Of a stretch of DNA of 64,000 bases, positions 21,523-32,657 are shown in pieces. Positions within the stretch are counted from its first letter, which is position 1, and each line of letters starts with the position of its first letter. This DNA is from Ganoderma boninense (Eukaryota > Basidiomycota > Agaricomycetes > Polyporales > Polyporaceae). The stretch lies in contig CM035306.1 in assembly GCA_002900995.3 (NCBI GenBank), positions 2,604,001 through 2,668,000 on the forward strand, given 5' to 3'. Both the position numbers and the translations under genes were made by a program. The notes beneath the pieces are model-generated. The model saw only the letters and a program-made list of their open reading frames with translations. It ran no database searches and had not been told where the DNA came from.

Positions 21523-23404
21523 CTACAGCTTGCCCTTGGACGCCACAGCTGCGCCCAGATAATGGAGAATCGCTAAACGGCATTCTTCGACAAACTCCTT
21601 GACGTCTGCAGTGGTATAGGTATTTCGGTCGAAGGTGATCCAGAGACCGAGCTGCCCACGTTCGGTGCCGTTGCCCAGGAAGAACTCCGTCGGGCGGCTG
21701 TGGAGGAACGTCGTCTCATCCATGATCCTGAGGAGCGCATCCGCATCCGAGGTAGTGAGCGGAGGGAGCAGCGAAGGTGGTTCAGAGGCGGGACCCTCGG
21801 AGAGGTTGCCGAAGTGAGGATTCGCGGGGCGCGGAGTGCGTACCGAGAGTGGGTGCCCTTGGGGGAGAGGATAATTTGCAGGCAGGATGAGCGACATCTA
21901 CGCAGCGGAGATACACGTCAATTTCGGGCACCGGACAGACATGTAGGGAAGGCAAAATGCGCACCTGCCCGACGCTAGAAAGGCCGTTGGCGAACACGCA
22001 GTCCGCTGGTACACTGTCCTTTGCCTGCGCTGGGGTCGGGAGGTCGGGGAGCGGGTCGCCCTTCTTCTCCGCAAGCCAGTGTGTCGCCATGATCCTCTTT
22101 CGGTGCATGTACGTGGGCTGTCGTGCGGACGCGATATCCATGGCGAGCGGATTTGACATGATCTTCTTCAGCTGCTGGCGGCAGAGCTGCCCGCGGTAGA
22201 AGAATCTCTCAGGCGACATCAGCGCGGCAAACGGCGGCGCGCCCAGGTGGTCCCTCGGTACCCCCTCATCCCTGCGTGACCCGAAAGGGGTGGGCATGAA
22301 GGGGAGCGTGCACTCGTAGTAGTCGATTGCGAGCGCGACCTCTGTCGCGCCGCCCCTTCTCTGCCATTCAGGATCCATGCAGGGGCGGAGGTTGACAGGA
22401 CCGCCGAAGTGCATGGGCTGTCTGCGGCGGTACTCCCAGTCAGCCGGGGGCAGGTTACCGCGGAGGAAACGGCGGTGGAGCATGCGCGTAATGGCGAGCT
22501 GAGAGATGACGGGAATAACTGTGCCGAAGGTGACTTTGTGAGCGCGGCAGGCCGTGAGGATCGCGTCCGTTTCGGGGACAGAGAAGCGGTATCCAATGCG
22601 CTCTGTCACAGAGGGCGTGCGGTAGGTATTTTCAGTGACGGTGCGAGGAATTGTGTGGCCTCCCTGTATTCAGGTAGATGAGCTGCCGTTCTCGGGTCGA
22701 GAGGATGGGTAGATCCTGACCGCTAGCTTTCCACGCCTGTTGAGGAAGATGACGCGAGCAATGGCACGACGCCATCTTTGCTGGACAGGGCTCAGCTTTT
22801 TGGTTGGGTTGAGTATGTCGGTTGGGAGCGCCATGGCAAGCCTGTCTTCTAGAATGGGAGAGGGGGCCGGGGGAGAGGCGAGAACATCGAAGAAGGTACG
22901 TGCGATCGTTGCTCCAGATATCCCGTCGCCGATGGCATGTGCTATTCGAATGAGGACCTCGTACTTTCCCGGTTGGCCCTCGTGTTCGAAGATGAAGAGG
23001 CGGGAGATGAGGTGATGATCTTGTGTAGGTTTGTCGCGCTGGAGCATCCACACATAGGCCTCGACTTCGTCGCTGGACTTGGCGGAAAGGAAGGTAATTT
23101 CGTCGGGGTGGTGGGAGGTCAAGTTATATTCCGAGACGACGAAGTGCACGGTGTCGACGCCTCGTGAATCGTCCATGCGAGCACTGAGTAAAGGATACCA
23201 TCGCTTCAGCGTCGCCCATGCTCTGGCCACATTACTCTCGTTGAAGAGAGCGGCACAGTTGGACTGCTGGACCACATAGCGCCACACGATGTCGGCGGTG
23301 CCATTAAAGATTCGGTCGAAGTAGAAACTGTGCTCGTTCAATCCTAGAGGACGGGCAAAGGTCTTCCCAGAGGCTGGCGAGGAGGCGAGGAGGGACCAGG
23401 ACAT
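21523..23404 (-). CDS. CoA-dependent acyltransferase of the condensation/AATase type
   Basis: Predicted to move an acyl group from CoA to an alcohol or amine. Exons 22721-23404, 21965-22663 and 21523-21897 give 585 residues. The active-site motif HAIGDG (HxxxDG form) lies near residue 170, preceded by LFIFEHEG and LIRIAHA. The second half has the long bridging region of this superfamily (PVNLRP) and ends in a conserved-looking C-terminal region (LGLWITFDRNTYTTADVKEF) like the DFGWG-side strand of condensation-type folds. No carrier-protein, adenylation or other synthase domain is adjacent, so it acts alone. The ATG at 23404 (MSWSLLASSPASG) is chosen because homology starts there; an upstream ATG at 23485 would add a hydrophobic stretch. 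The substrate is unknown. Confidence 0.75.
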
Positions 23405-23696
23405 GAGGAAGACGGGAGCTTCAAGGACGAGGAGAGCGATGGGGAGTGCATCCTGGCCGGAATCAACTGCGATGCTTATATGCACAGGTGGGAGTGTGCC
23501 TCAAAACCCGGAGCCCGACGAGCAATTTCATGGCATCTGATCCACGCTCCAAGTCCGGACCGCACTCCCGCTCCCCCTTCAGGTGCGGTCACGTGAGCGC
23601 TGCACGACGCGTCGGCTCCGGTCGCTGTGCGCGTCACCCAGGCTCTCGCAGCCACCTCGTCCACTCCCCGTCCCATCCAGTTTTCCCGCAACCACC
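23405..23696. promoter_or_regulatory. Divergent promoter of the acyltransferase and RAD54
   Basis: About 290 bases shared by the two genes. It contains CACGTG (23590-23595) and ACGCGT (23607-23612), the latter 85 bases before the RAD54 ATG. ACGCGT is the MCB site bound by the G1/S factor MBF in yeasts, which controls many replication and repair genes. Confidence 0.45.
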
Positions 23697-26600
23697 ATGT
23701 TGCGACGTGCACCAGTAACTTCAGACGGGAAACCCGTAGACCGCTTCCAGGAGAGTGTTCGCGTCAACAAACCTTTCAAACCACCCTCTATCGCCGTCTC
23801 CAGACAGCACCCACAGAGGAAACGGAAACGCGTCTCATACAAGGGTGCACAAGCGGCCGACTCCTCCGAGGACGAGGGCGAACCAAAGAAGAAGAAGAAA
23901 TCCGGCAGGGATGGCTTCGAGATTCCCCTCGATAACAACATCGTCAACTATCCCGTCTTCAAGCCCAAGCCTTTCGACCACATCCATTCCCGCTTCTCCA
24001 TCCCGCAGATGCGCAACAAGGACGGCGAGCTCATTCCCACCATTCAGTCCAATGTCGCCCTTGGCATCCGACCCCTCGCAAACATCATTCCCAGGCCACT
24101 ACACGATCCCATGGCCGACCATGCCATTGTCCTCTACGATCCCACCGTCGACGACAGGGAAACCGACGAGGAGCGGAGAGAACGGGAGAAGGAGGAGGCT
24201 AAAGAGCGTGCGCTTAAGGAAGCCCAGGAGAAGTGCGCCGGTATGTATAACCCCCATAAGAGCTTGAAGGAGTTGTTGGGTGGCGGAAAGGACAAGAAGA
24301 AGAAGGCGGACAAGGTCCCTGTCGTGATCGATCCCCGTCTATGCAAGGTATTGCGTCCTCACCAGATAGAGGGTGTCAAAGTGAGTTTCAATCTATCCCT
24401 TGTGACCTGTTGACCGACAGTGTTCGTGCAGTTCTTGTATCGTTGTACCACAGGAATGGTTGTCGAGAACCAGTACGGTTGTATCATGGCCGACGAGATG
24501 GGTCTTGGGAAGACACTCCAGTGCATCGCTCTCATGTGGACTCTCATCAAACAATCACCACATGCCAGCAAGCCCACAATCGAGAAATGCATTATTGCAT
24601 GCCCCTCCAGTCTCGTCAAGAACTGGGCCAACGAGCTAGGTGTGTTTGTTATGTGATTTGAGCTATCTGCTATATGCTAAGGGTGTTCGAGTCAAATGGC
24701 TCGGCAAGGACGCAATCTCCACATTGGCCATCGATGGCAAAGGCAGCAAAGCGGAAATGTTAGAGAGGGTCGCCCGTTGGGTGGCTGCATCGGGTCGCAA
24801 TGTATCACAACCCGGTGTGTAGCGATCGTCACCCAGAAGTTTCCATTGCGGCTGAGTGTTGTTCTTAGTTATGATCGTTTCTTACGAGACCCTGCGTACA
24901 TTGACCGCGTACCTGGCGAATTGTACAATTGGACTCCTCCTTTGCGATGAAGGTCACCGATTAAAGAACTCAGGTGTGCACACTATCGTCTAACGATAGC
25001 ATTGCATGCTCACTGCGAGGCAGAATCACAAACTTTCCAGGCTCTCAATAGTCTCAATGTCAAGCGACGAGTTATTCTTTCTGGAACGCCTATTCAGGTG
25101 TGTGGCCACCGTTATCGCCACTGTCGTGTTCGTCGTGCCTTACTGTGTCGTGCAGAATGATCTCTCAGAATACTTCTCACTCTTGAACTTCGCCAACCCC
25201 AATTTCCTCGGTACCAAGAACGATTTCCGCAAGAATTTCGAGAATGCTATCATCCGCGGCCGCGATGCGGACGCCACAGATGCCGTCAAAGCAGAGTGCG
25301 AGAAGAAACTCAAGGAGCTTGGTGGCATCGTGACGAAGTTCATCATCCGTCGTACCAATGACCTCCTTTCCAAATATTGTACGTGTCCTTTGGATCTCGA
25401 GTATGGCAAAGTGCACGGGTTGACATTCAACTCCAGTGCCCGTCAAGTACGAGCAAGTCGTGTTCTGCCGGCCATCCGAACTACAGCTCTCCCTCTACCG
25501 GTTGTTCATTTCCTCTCCTGAGATCCAAGCTTTGCTTCGTGGAAAGGACTCGCAACCGCTCAAGGCGATCAACATCCTCAAGAAGCTGTGTAACCATCCC
25601 GAGCTCCTCGACTTGCCTGGAGACCTCCGCGGTTCGGAGAAGCTTCTCCCAGAAGACTTCAACGGCGCAAGGAGCAGTGCTCGCGACAAAGGGAGGAACC
25701 AGACCGTCCACTGTGAGTGGGGTGGCAAGTTTCTTGTCCTTGAAAGGTCTGGCCATTATCCTTGCGGAATGACCACCCAATAATGGCTGAACCTGCCCTA
25801 TCAGGTTTCTTCACCGCATACACACAGAAACCAGCGACAAGATCGTGCTTATCAGCAACTACACGCAGACATTGGACCTATTCGAAAAGCTGTTGCGGAG
25901 CAAAAAGTGAGTTTGCCCGCTCTATCCTTCTCTTTTGCTGTTCATTTCAGTTTGGCAGGTATGGATACTTCCGTCTAGACGGCACAATGACAATCAACAA
26001 GCGGCAAAAGCTCGTCGACCAGTTCAACGACCCGAACGGCAAGGAGTTCGTTTTCCTGCTTAGTAGCAAGGCTGGCGGATGTGGTATCAACCTCATTGGC
26101 GCGAACCGCCTCATACTTTTTGATCCTGGTATGTCTGCGTCAACTGGCGCCCCCCCGCACACCGCTCAGTATGATGCCCTTTGCTAGACTGGAACCCGGC
26201 CGCCGACCAGCAGGCTCTCGCCCGTGTATGGCGTGACGGACAGAAGAAAGAATGTGCGTTCTCTTTCCTCTCTTCCTTGTTGATTCCCCCCGAACGCTGG
26301 CTGACCTTCTCTGCATAGGTTTCGTCTACCGCTTCATTTCCACAGGAACGATCGAGGAGAAGATCTTCCAGCGACAGGCGAACAAACAGTCCCTCTCCTC
26401 AGCCGTCGTCGACGAGAAGGAGGACGTGGAACGCCACTTCTCACTAGACGCGTTGCGGAAGTTGTTCTTGTTTAATGAGAACACACTGTGCGAGACCCAC
26501 GAGACATTCAAGTGCAAGCGTTGCAAGGATGGCAGGCAGTTCATCAAGGCCCCTGCGCTGCTCTACGGTGATGCCAGCACGTCAGTCCATTTCTTCATTA

Positions 26601-26746
26601 AGTAGATGACCCGGAATACTTATATCTCGAACTCTAGATGGAACCACTTTACAAATGGAGAGTTGAAGAACAACCATGACGATCTGCTTCGTGCTGAGGT
26701 CGGTTTGCCTGAAGTCTCTTTCGTCTTCCAGTACATCAGCCATTAG
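23697..26746 (+). CDS. RAD54: Rad54 recombination translocase (Swi2/Snf2 family)
   Basis: DNA-dependent ATPase that works with Rad51 in homologous recombination, remodelling duplex DNA during strand invasion. Twelve exons (23697-24380, 24432-24639, 24692-24814, 24869-24973, 25024-25097, 25156-25378, 25437-25746, 25805-25906, 25959-26128, 26188-26253, 26319-26580, 26638-26746) give 811 residues. The basic N-terminus ([11 protein letters not shown]) precedes helicase motif [12 protein letters not shown], motif [11 protein letters not shown], motif [12 protein letters not shown], then motif [18 protein letters not shown], motif [17 protein letters not shown] and motif [15 protein letters not shown]. 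The C-terminus has the Rad54-specific CxxC pair [10 protein letters not shown]. All catalytic motifs are intact. Upstream lies an ACGCGT element. Confidence 0.95.
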
Positions 26747-27024
26747 TCGATGCGCGGTCGCTTTTACAAACGTTCAGGGTTCATCGTAGTGCTTTCCTTC
26801 GCTCGCTAGACCACGGACTCCTTGAGATTGATGCGTGGACTGTATACTAATACCTTCAACTTTCACATCATGTAATATCATAATCAGCATGTAGACAGTA
26901 GAGCAAACCAAGCGGTAACATATTCGACTAGGGATACACATAATAGTACACGTCGAAAGGACTTCATCGGGTTCGCATTGTCAGGGTGATGGGAAGGAGA
27001 GCACAAGAGATGCTTCAACGTACT
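26747..27024. other. Convergent intergenic region
   Basis: About 280 bases between the stop codons of RAD54 (+) and the Lin1-like gene (-). No gene is seen; expected to hold both 3' UTRs. Confidence 0.5.
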
Positions 27025-28321
27025 TCATAGGACCACGTCGTTCCAGCTGCCCCATTCCCCTCCGACCCTCCGCACTTTGACTTTCTCGCCCGCCGTGCCA
27101 AAGTAAGCTGCTTCATACCAGGCTTGCATCTCCTCTTCGCTGAACGGCCCGAAGGTTTGGTTGGCATCCCCCGCTTCTGGTACATCCCACTTGTACTCGT
27201 ACTTGACGTCCGCCGACGGGGGTATCCAGTCCTTGTCAACGTTTCCGGTCGCGCGGACGGAGCGAACGAGCTGTTCATAAGTTGTGTTGTAGATGTCCGT
27301 GTCGCCCAGAGACATGAGGGTGGAAGCGAGATGTGTGATCGTCTCAACGTCAGTGGCCTCCGTGGAGATTGGTTTGGGGGCAGGATCGACCTCCATCGCA
27401 GTCCCTGTCCCGTTCTCGGCGTCGCGCCTCGCTTTGTTGTTTGGCCTGGGCAATAGAACGATGAACAACGAGCAGCGAGCAGGAACGATGAGCCACTGAC
27501 TTCTTTTTTGTCGGACCCTCCTTTTTCGCCCTAGCCCCGAGCCGTTGAAGGGCCTCGAGGACAGTCTCGCCCTTCTTCAACATCGCGACCAGTTGCTGCT
27601 CGATGTGGTCCTTGCCGCCAAGCTCCTGCAACTCGCGCTCCTCCGCCCTCTGTTTCTCCTTCTGCTGCTTCTCCTGGGCCTTATGGAACTTCCGCGCCTT
27701 CTTGATGTCCCGCTCGTCCACGTCCTCCATCCACCGGTCGTGCACCGCGTGTGGGTCGAACGTACGCACGTACATCCCGTCCGCAGAGAACTTGCCCTCC
27801 TCCATCTCCTCGCGCATGTTGAACGCGCTCAGCTCGAAGCCCATCCCCGCCTTCTTCCGCCGCTCCGCGTCGTCCTCGTCCTCCGGCTCCTCCTCTTCCT
27901 CCTCGTCCTCGTCCTCGTCCGACGCCCCAGCCCCGAACTCCTGCCCCTCGATGTCGCCCAACCTCAGGTACTCCTCCTTCTTCTTCTTCCCGCCAAGGCC
28001 CTCCTTCTCTGCCTGCTCCTCCTTCTCGCCCATCGCGAACATGTCCTCGTCCTCGTCGCCCTCGCCACCGCCGGCACCGGGCTTGCGGCTGTTCACGACG
28101 CCCTCGCCGTCATCGCTCGAGTCCGACTCGTACCCTTCCGTGTTGACGCGCCCCTTGCGCCTCGCAGACGGGTTCTCGAGCTGCGCGTCGACCTCTTCTG
28201 CGAAGTTGGCCGGGTCCTCGGACGGCTCGACGAAACGCGTCTTTTTGCGCGCGCCCTCGGCAGCCGGCGTGCTGTCTCCGCTCGCGGTGGCCGCTCGTTT
28301 GTGGGAGGGTCTGGGAGGCAT
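27025..28321 (-). CDS. LIN1: GYF-domain protein, CD2BP2/Lin1-like (U5 snRNP associated)
   Basis: Homologues bind the U5 snRNP protein Prp6/Dib1 region and help tri-snRNP assembly; they bind Pro-rich ligands through the GYF domain. Exons 27501-28321 and 27025-27445 give 413 residues. The N-terminus has a basic patch (HKRAATASG, ARKKTRF), the family motif YESDSSDD and long acidic stretches. The middle has the family hallmark GFELSAFNMREEMEEGKF followed by VRTFDPHAVHDRW. The C-terminal GYF domain reads YEYKW, FGPFSEEEMQAWYEAAYF and KVRRVGG. The start is the ATG at 28321 (MPPRPSHKRAATASG). Confidence 0.9.
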
Positions 28322-28760
28322 GGCGGGGATCGTATACGAGGTGAGGACCAAGGGGAGCACGCGTGGGCAGTAGTGGGGATGGAAACGGATGGTAGTGGTA
28401 AGCGTTGTCGGAGGCTGTTGGAGCTCCTGCGAAAGTGGCGGACGCTGGGTGCAGCACTGATTGCGAGCGTCAAAGGCTTTGGCCTACTCTGACGCAACCA
28501 AGCCATTAGGAAGTTCTTTGGCCTTTACAATGGTCGGATATATTCTGTGTGCAAGGACGCAGTAGGATACATTTTCCTCGCGTCGTAAAGCATGAACGGA
28601 TAGACATGATGACGACCCAGACCCCTTCAAAATAGTGATCTCAAACATAGCTACTTGAAAGCAAGATGCACAGCAATTTTATGAAGACAGCGAACAGCGA
28701 GACTCGAAAGCAAATTCTGGGCAAAGCGGCATTCCTAGCTTGTATGTATGGGGAACGTTC
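28322..28760. other. Intergenic region between Lin1-like and DUF7918 gene B
   Basis: About 440 bases between two minus-strand genes; the first half should be the promoter of the Lin1-like gene. No coding feature is supported. Confidence 0.5.
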
Positions 28761-29994
28761 TCATGTGAGGTCAATGACTTCGTTCGACCAATCGAATGGG
28801 ACGTGAATGGGGGATGGCTCCCGCTTGATTATCGGCCTCGACCTCTTGGCTTGAACCTGCGCAAGCTGATTCTGCAGCATCACGATTTGCTCCTGAAAAC
28901 AATCCAATTACAATTGATGCACCACAGGCACCCAGGATTCTGCTCACCTGTAGGAATACGGCGCGATCTTCCTCCTCGTCCTCTTCCTCCTCATCGCTTT
29001 CTTCTGCCTTCACCGCATGCCTGTCCTCGACGTCCCCACGTGCTCGCTTAGGGCCACTTTGGCCAGCACCCTCCCAATCGGCATCACGAACGTCGCAAGG
29101 CCGTTTGCCCAGCCGAGGAGGAAGTGGGGCGATGCCCCCGGCGCGCAATACCTCTGGAAACAAGGTCGCAACTAACTTGGCTGCTAAACAGTTATTGGGG
29201 ACCTACCTATCGGTCGGTAGAAAAACTTGAAGACGGCAAAGGGCTCCTCGTCTATCCCTACGGGCGTTCTTCCATAAGTCGGGGTATGTGGTACTGCTTG
29301 TCCGATGCTGGACGGTGATCAAGTGTGCCTCAGACATCCGTAGTGTTAGAACCAAAAAGAGCGAGGAGAGGGCTTACGACACCCCATGCACCCAGGCTTT
29401 CTTGTTCCTTTCGTGAACGGGCCCTATTTCAGGGACCTCGCCGAAACAAGACAGGGTCGGTGTTTCGAAGAAGGCGAGCACTCTTCTCATCTCCACTTCG
29501 ATGCATCCCAACTTGGCTAACGCCGAGGCGGCAGCAGCGGTGCGCGGTGCGATAGCTTCGTCGTCTGGGAGAGCAATCTTGCGTCCAGTAGTCTGATCAA
29601 AAGACAGAGGGCTTAAACTTAGCCTACCGGTCAGTTGCAGCTGAGAGAAGAGGAGAGGCCGCATTTCGTCCGGCCGACTGAGCAGACCCGACATGCGTCC
29701 ATCCGGCCTTTGTTCGTGTGCAAACCGGCCGACACAACGGCCGTCGACGAAGACCTTCACTTGGATGAGGGAGATAGCAGTATAATCTCTCCAGTGCACG
29801 GTAAACGACTTGGGGACAGCTGTCGTTCAGCGGGATTCTGCAGACGATGAACGATCCGATGCAAGTACCTTGCCGCTTTCGCTGGGGATCCAGCACGACA
29901 CAGTACGCTCGTCTTCCTGTTGCGCCTCATATTGTTCTAACTCTTTGCCATCGCAACATATGTGAGCTGCGTAGGTATTGAGCACGAGTGGCAT
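28761..29994 (-). CDS. DUF7918-family protein B with C-terminal SIM-like motif
   Basis: Exons 29869-29994, 29628-29808, 29378-29564, 29207-29307, 28948-29153 and 28761-28892 give 310 residues. The family domain is complete: DERTVSCWIPSESGK, then SFTVHWRDYTAI, VFVDGRCVGRF, RPLLFSQLQLTDDE, KLGCIEVEMRRV and EPFAVFKFFYRPI. The tail has KRARGDVEDRHAVKAEESDEEEEDEEE, a Gln-rich coiled-coil segment EQIVMLQNQLAQVQAKR, then IIKREPSPI and a last segment ending EVIDLT. VKAE followed by acidic residues and IKRE fit the SUMO acceptor consensus, and VIDLT is a classic SUMO-interacting motif. It is adjacent to and on the same strand as DUF7918 gene C, 349 bases downstream of it. Function unknown; nuclear location is inferred. 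Confidence 0.82.
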
Positions 29995-30342
29995 GTCCGC
30001 GGACTTGGGCCGAGAGGGAAGAAAGAGAGATGGGTTATTCAGGAAGCTGGAGCAGGAGGAATAGCCCCTGCGATTGTGGTCGTGCTCAGGTGGCAAACGG
30101 CTTCCCTGCATCCATGCTCCGCCTCGCCACGTGCGACCGCGTGGCTGTGTATGGCCATTGATCCTACCAGACAGTCTCAGACAGTTCCCGTACTTACGCT
30201 GCGGAGATGCGCCTTGGCTTTTGGTCTGTGTGTGGTCACGAACGTAGCTCGCGCCTCGTTGGTCTCATCATTGAATATTGGCCATCCATCGAGGATGCGT
30301 CCGAACACATAGACTGTACTACTAGAAAACAACAAATAGAAA
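29995..30342. other. Intergenic spacer between tandem DUF7918 genes
   Basis: 348 bases between gene C stop and gene B start, both minus strand. It holds the promoter of gene B; no gene is seen. Confidence 0.5.
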
Positions 30343-32152
30343 TCACACCCCGGGTTCTCTCTTCACCTTCTTGGCCCCATCGCTTTTGGCCGTCGCAGGT
30401 GGACGACCAAAGACGAGGTGCTGATTTCTTGAACTCACGTGGATCTAGGACAAAGCATCCCAGCTCAGTTTTTCGGAAGGTTCTGCAACAAAGCCGAATA
30501 CTGACCTCGACTAGAGTCTCCTCGTCCTCGTCCCACGTCTCTTCCTCTTCCTTGGGCTCTAGTAATTCCTCCTGAACAATCCCTTCGGAAGATAGGGGAG
30601 GGGTACCCAGCGCATCGGCGTCAGAGTACTCGCTCTTCACATTAGGTGTCAAGGGCTCCGTCTTCACAGCAGGGGCCAGTAAGCGTTCAGGCGGCAGGGA
30701 CTCCGTCTTGATGACAGGAGCAGGTGAGGGCATGCGCCGTGCGGGTGGCGGCGGTAGTAGAGACGGCAATGGTGACGGTTCTCTCTTGACGGGCGGCAAC
30801 GTTTTCCTGGCTGGGAAAGGCGAAGGTCCCCTTTTGATACGTTTGGACGGCCGTCTTGGAGGCTCTGATGAACTTTCCCTCTTAATGCGCGGGGACGAGT
30901 TTCTCTCGACACCAACATCAAACTCGGCTTTGACTCTGACACAGCTCGCGCTTTCTCCCGGGATAGTATAATTGTCTCGGGAGCTTAGATGGATCTAAGG
31001 ATGTCGTCAGTCTCATGGGGATCAGCCGGTTCATGGCGAACACGCACCTCCACGACATTCTCCTTGTCATCATTCTCATCTTCACCCGGCATAGGCATGG
31101 GTCTGCTCTCATCTTCTTCCACCGTTGGGGTCGACATGTCTTCATCTTGCTCGAGGACAGATCTGCGCCGCTTGGGCGGGATTGGGGAATCAGGTCTCGG
31201 AGACGGCGGGGCTTCGCTTGGCGGTCGCTGCCGTTTCTTTCGGTGACCGGATGAAGACTGTGCGGAACCAACGACTGTAGCTGAAGTTGATCGACTTGGC
31301 GAGCGTCCTCGGATGATCCCTTTTGACTCGAGGAAGTCTGAACGGGCCAGCATGAAGTCGACTTCTCGGACACCCAAGAACGGGACCACGTACCTCTCGG
31401 CCGGTAGTAGAAACGGAAAACAGCATATGGCTTGTCATCAATGAGTATTGGCTTCAGGATGGTCGACTTCGCTTTGACGTTCTTCTTGTCTCCCAAGCTT
31501 TCATGTCCTTTCCATCAATGCAGGACTGGGCACAAAAATAGACGGTGCACGTACGACACGCAATGGCTGCCTGTGCCCCGACCTCTTGTTTTGCGCTCGT
31601 GGACTGAACCACCGGGCTGAGGGGTTCGAGGCGTAAATGCTACGGACACGAAGCTGCGCACTCGTCGCAGTCTGAGCTCAATCGTTCCCAAGTCCTCGCT
31701 ATATGCAGATGGGAGTTCGTCATCGTCTGTGTGTCGCCATGATGTAGCTCCTATCCTCAAAAGGATGAAAAGGTAGATATTCGCACCATGTGTAACCAAT
31801 GGAGCAAACTGATATGGGGCGAGCGCGTCGACTGCGACGCGGAAGCCACGGTTGGAAGTTTGGGACGAGCCCTTTACGTGAGACACGACGCCCATCCTGC
31901 GGCCGTCCATGCGGATCTCGACCGAAAGGTGGGAGGGTGGCTTGGACTCGATCCAGTGTACGTTGAACTCCTATTTGCAGCCATCAGTTTCCTCGCTTTC
32001 GTGGACGCGACGATGAGGCGTACCATTCCTGACTCGCTAACGATGTATGCAGACATGGTGACCTTGTCCTTCTCCAACTTGGGCTTGTAGAGTTCAACTT
32101 CTTCGCCATTGTGGGAGATGTATGCGCCGTACCCGCGGTGGTTGAGGGGCAT
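30343..32152 (-). CDS. DUF7918-family protein C with seven SUMO-consensus sites
   Basis: Exons 32024-32152, 31787-31970, 31555-31726, 31394-31497, 31048-31337, 30506-30994 and 30343-30444 give 489 residues. The family domain spans about residues 1-230: HRGYGAYISHNGEEVELY, EFNVHWIES, LSVEIRMDGRRMG, DLGTIELRLRRVRSF and PYAVFRFYYRPRDFL. The 255-residue tail is disordered and Pro/Ser-rich with basic patches (KKRQRP, PPKRRR) like nuclear signals. It holds seven hydrophobic-K-x-E sites: VKAE, IKRE, VKRE, IKTE, VKTE, VKSE and a last VKRE near the stop. Two short segments (IHLSSRD and IHVSSRN) begin consecutive exons, suggesting a small exon duplication. Paralogue of genes A and B in this window. Function unknown. 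Confidence 0.82.
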
Positions 32153-32657
32153 GTCTCGGTGAGATAGGCGTGTGAGAAGAACGCACGAAGCAGGTGACGA
32201 ACGCGGGTGCAGTCGCAGAGGACGCGACGCGACATGAAGCATACAGCGTTCTGTCACGTGATCGAGACACACCCAAAGTTTCTCACGATCGTGCTCATTG
32301 CATTCGCAGCGGCGGCAGTGGCCATGGGTAAGCTTGCACACTGCTTGTAAAGTTGATCTCTACATGCTGCATTCATAGTCCGGCCGCATTGAAGGAGGCA
32401 ACTATCCCTCCCTTGATATCCGTGATTGGTTGGATTGCAAGTGCTCGAGATTTCAGATCTTACCAGCTTGGTAGCGGGTTTTATAAATCGTCTTGACCGA
32501 TGTTTTTGGCGCAGCTATCGGCTCAGTCTCAACGAGCTAATCAGGCAAGCTAGACGCCTTATGATGTCGTCGCCTTTAGCGCCGAGTCGAACGGTCGGCT
32601 CGTATCCTACTCATATCTCCTCCATCCTTCATTAGGCCATCGCATATCCCCACACAC
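32153..32657. promoter_or_regulatory. Divergent promoter of DUF7918 gene C and the helicase gene
   Basis: About 500 bases between head-to-head genes. No TATA box or coding feature stands out. TTTATAAATC at about 32481 is a possible TATA-like element for the plus-strand gene but is about 175 bases from its ATG. Confidence 0.35.

Noticed and set aside
21523..23404. A secondary-metabolite cluster around the acyltransferase
   Set aside because: Neighbours are housekeeping genes (chromodomain protein, RAD54); no synthase, P450 or transporter is nearby.
22670..23485. Acyltransferase start at 23485 instead of 23404
   Set aside because: The extra 27 residues are hydrophobic but family similarity starts at MSWSLL; kept only as an alternative.
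27545..28492. A 315-codon plus-strand open frame, Leu/Arg-rich
   Set aside because: Antisense to the Glu/Lys-rich part of the Lin1-like gene; its Leu/Pro/Arg composition is the reverse image of acidic codons.
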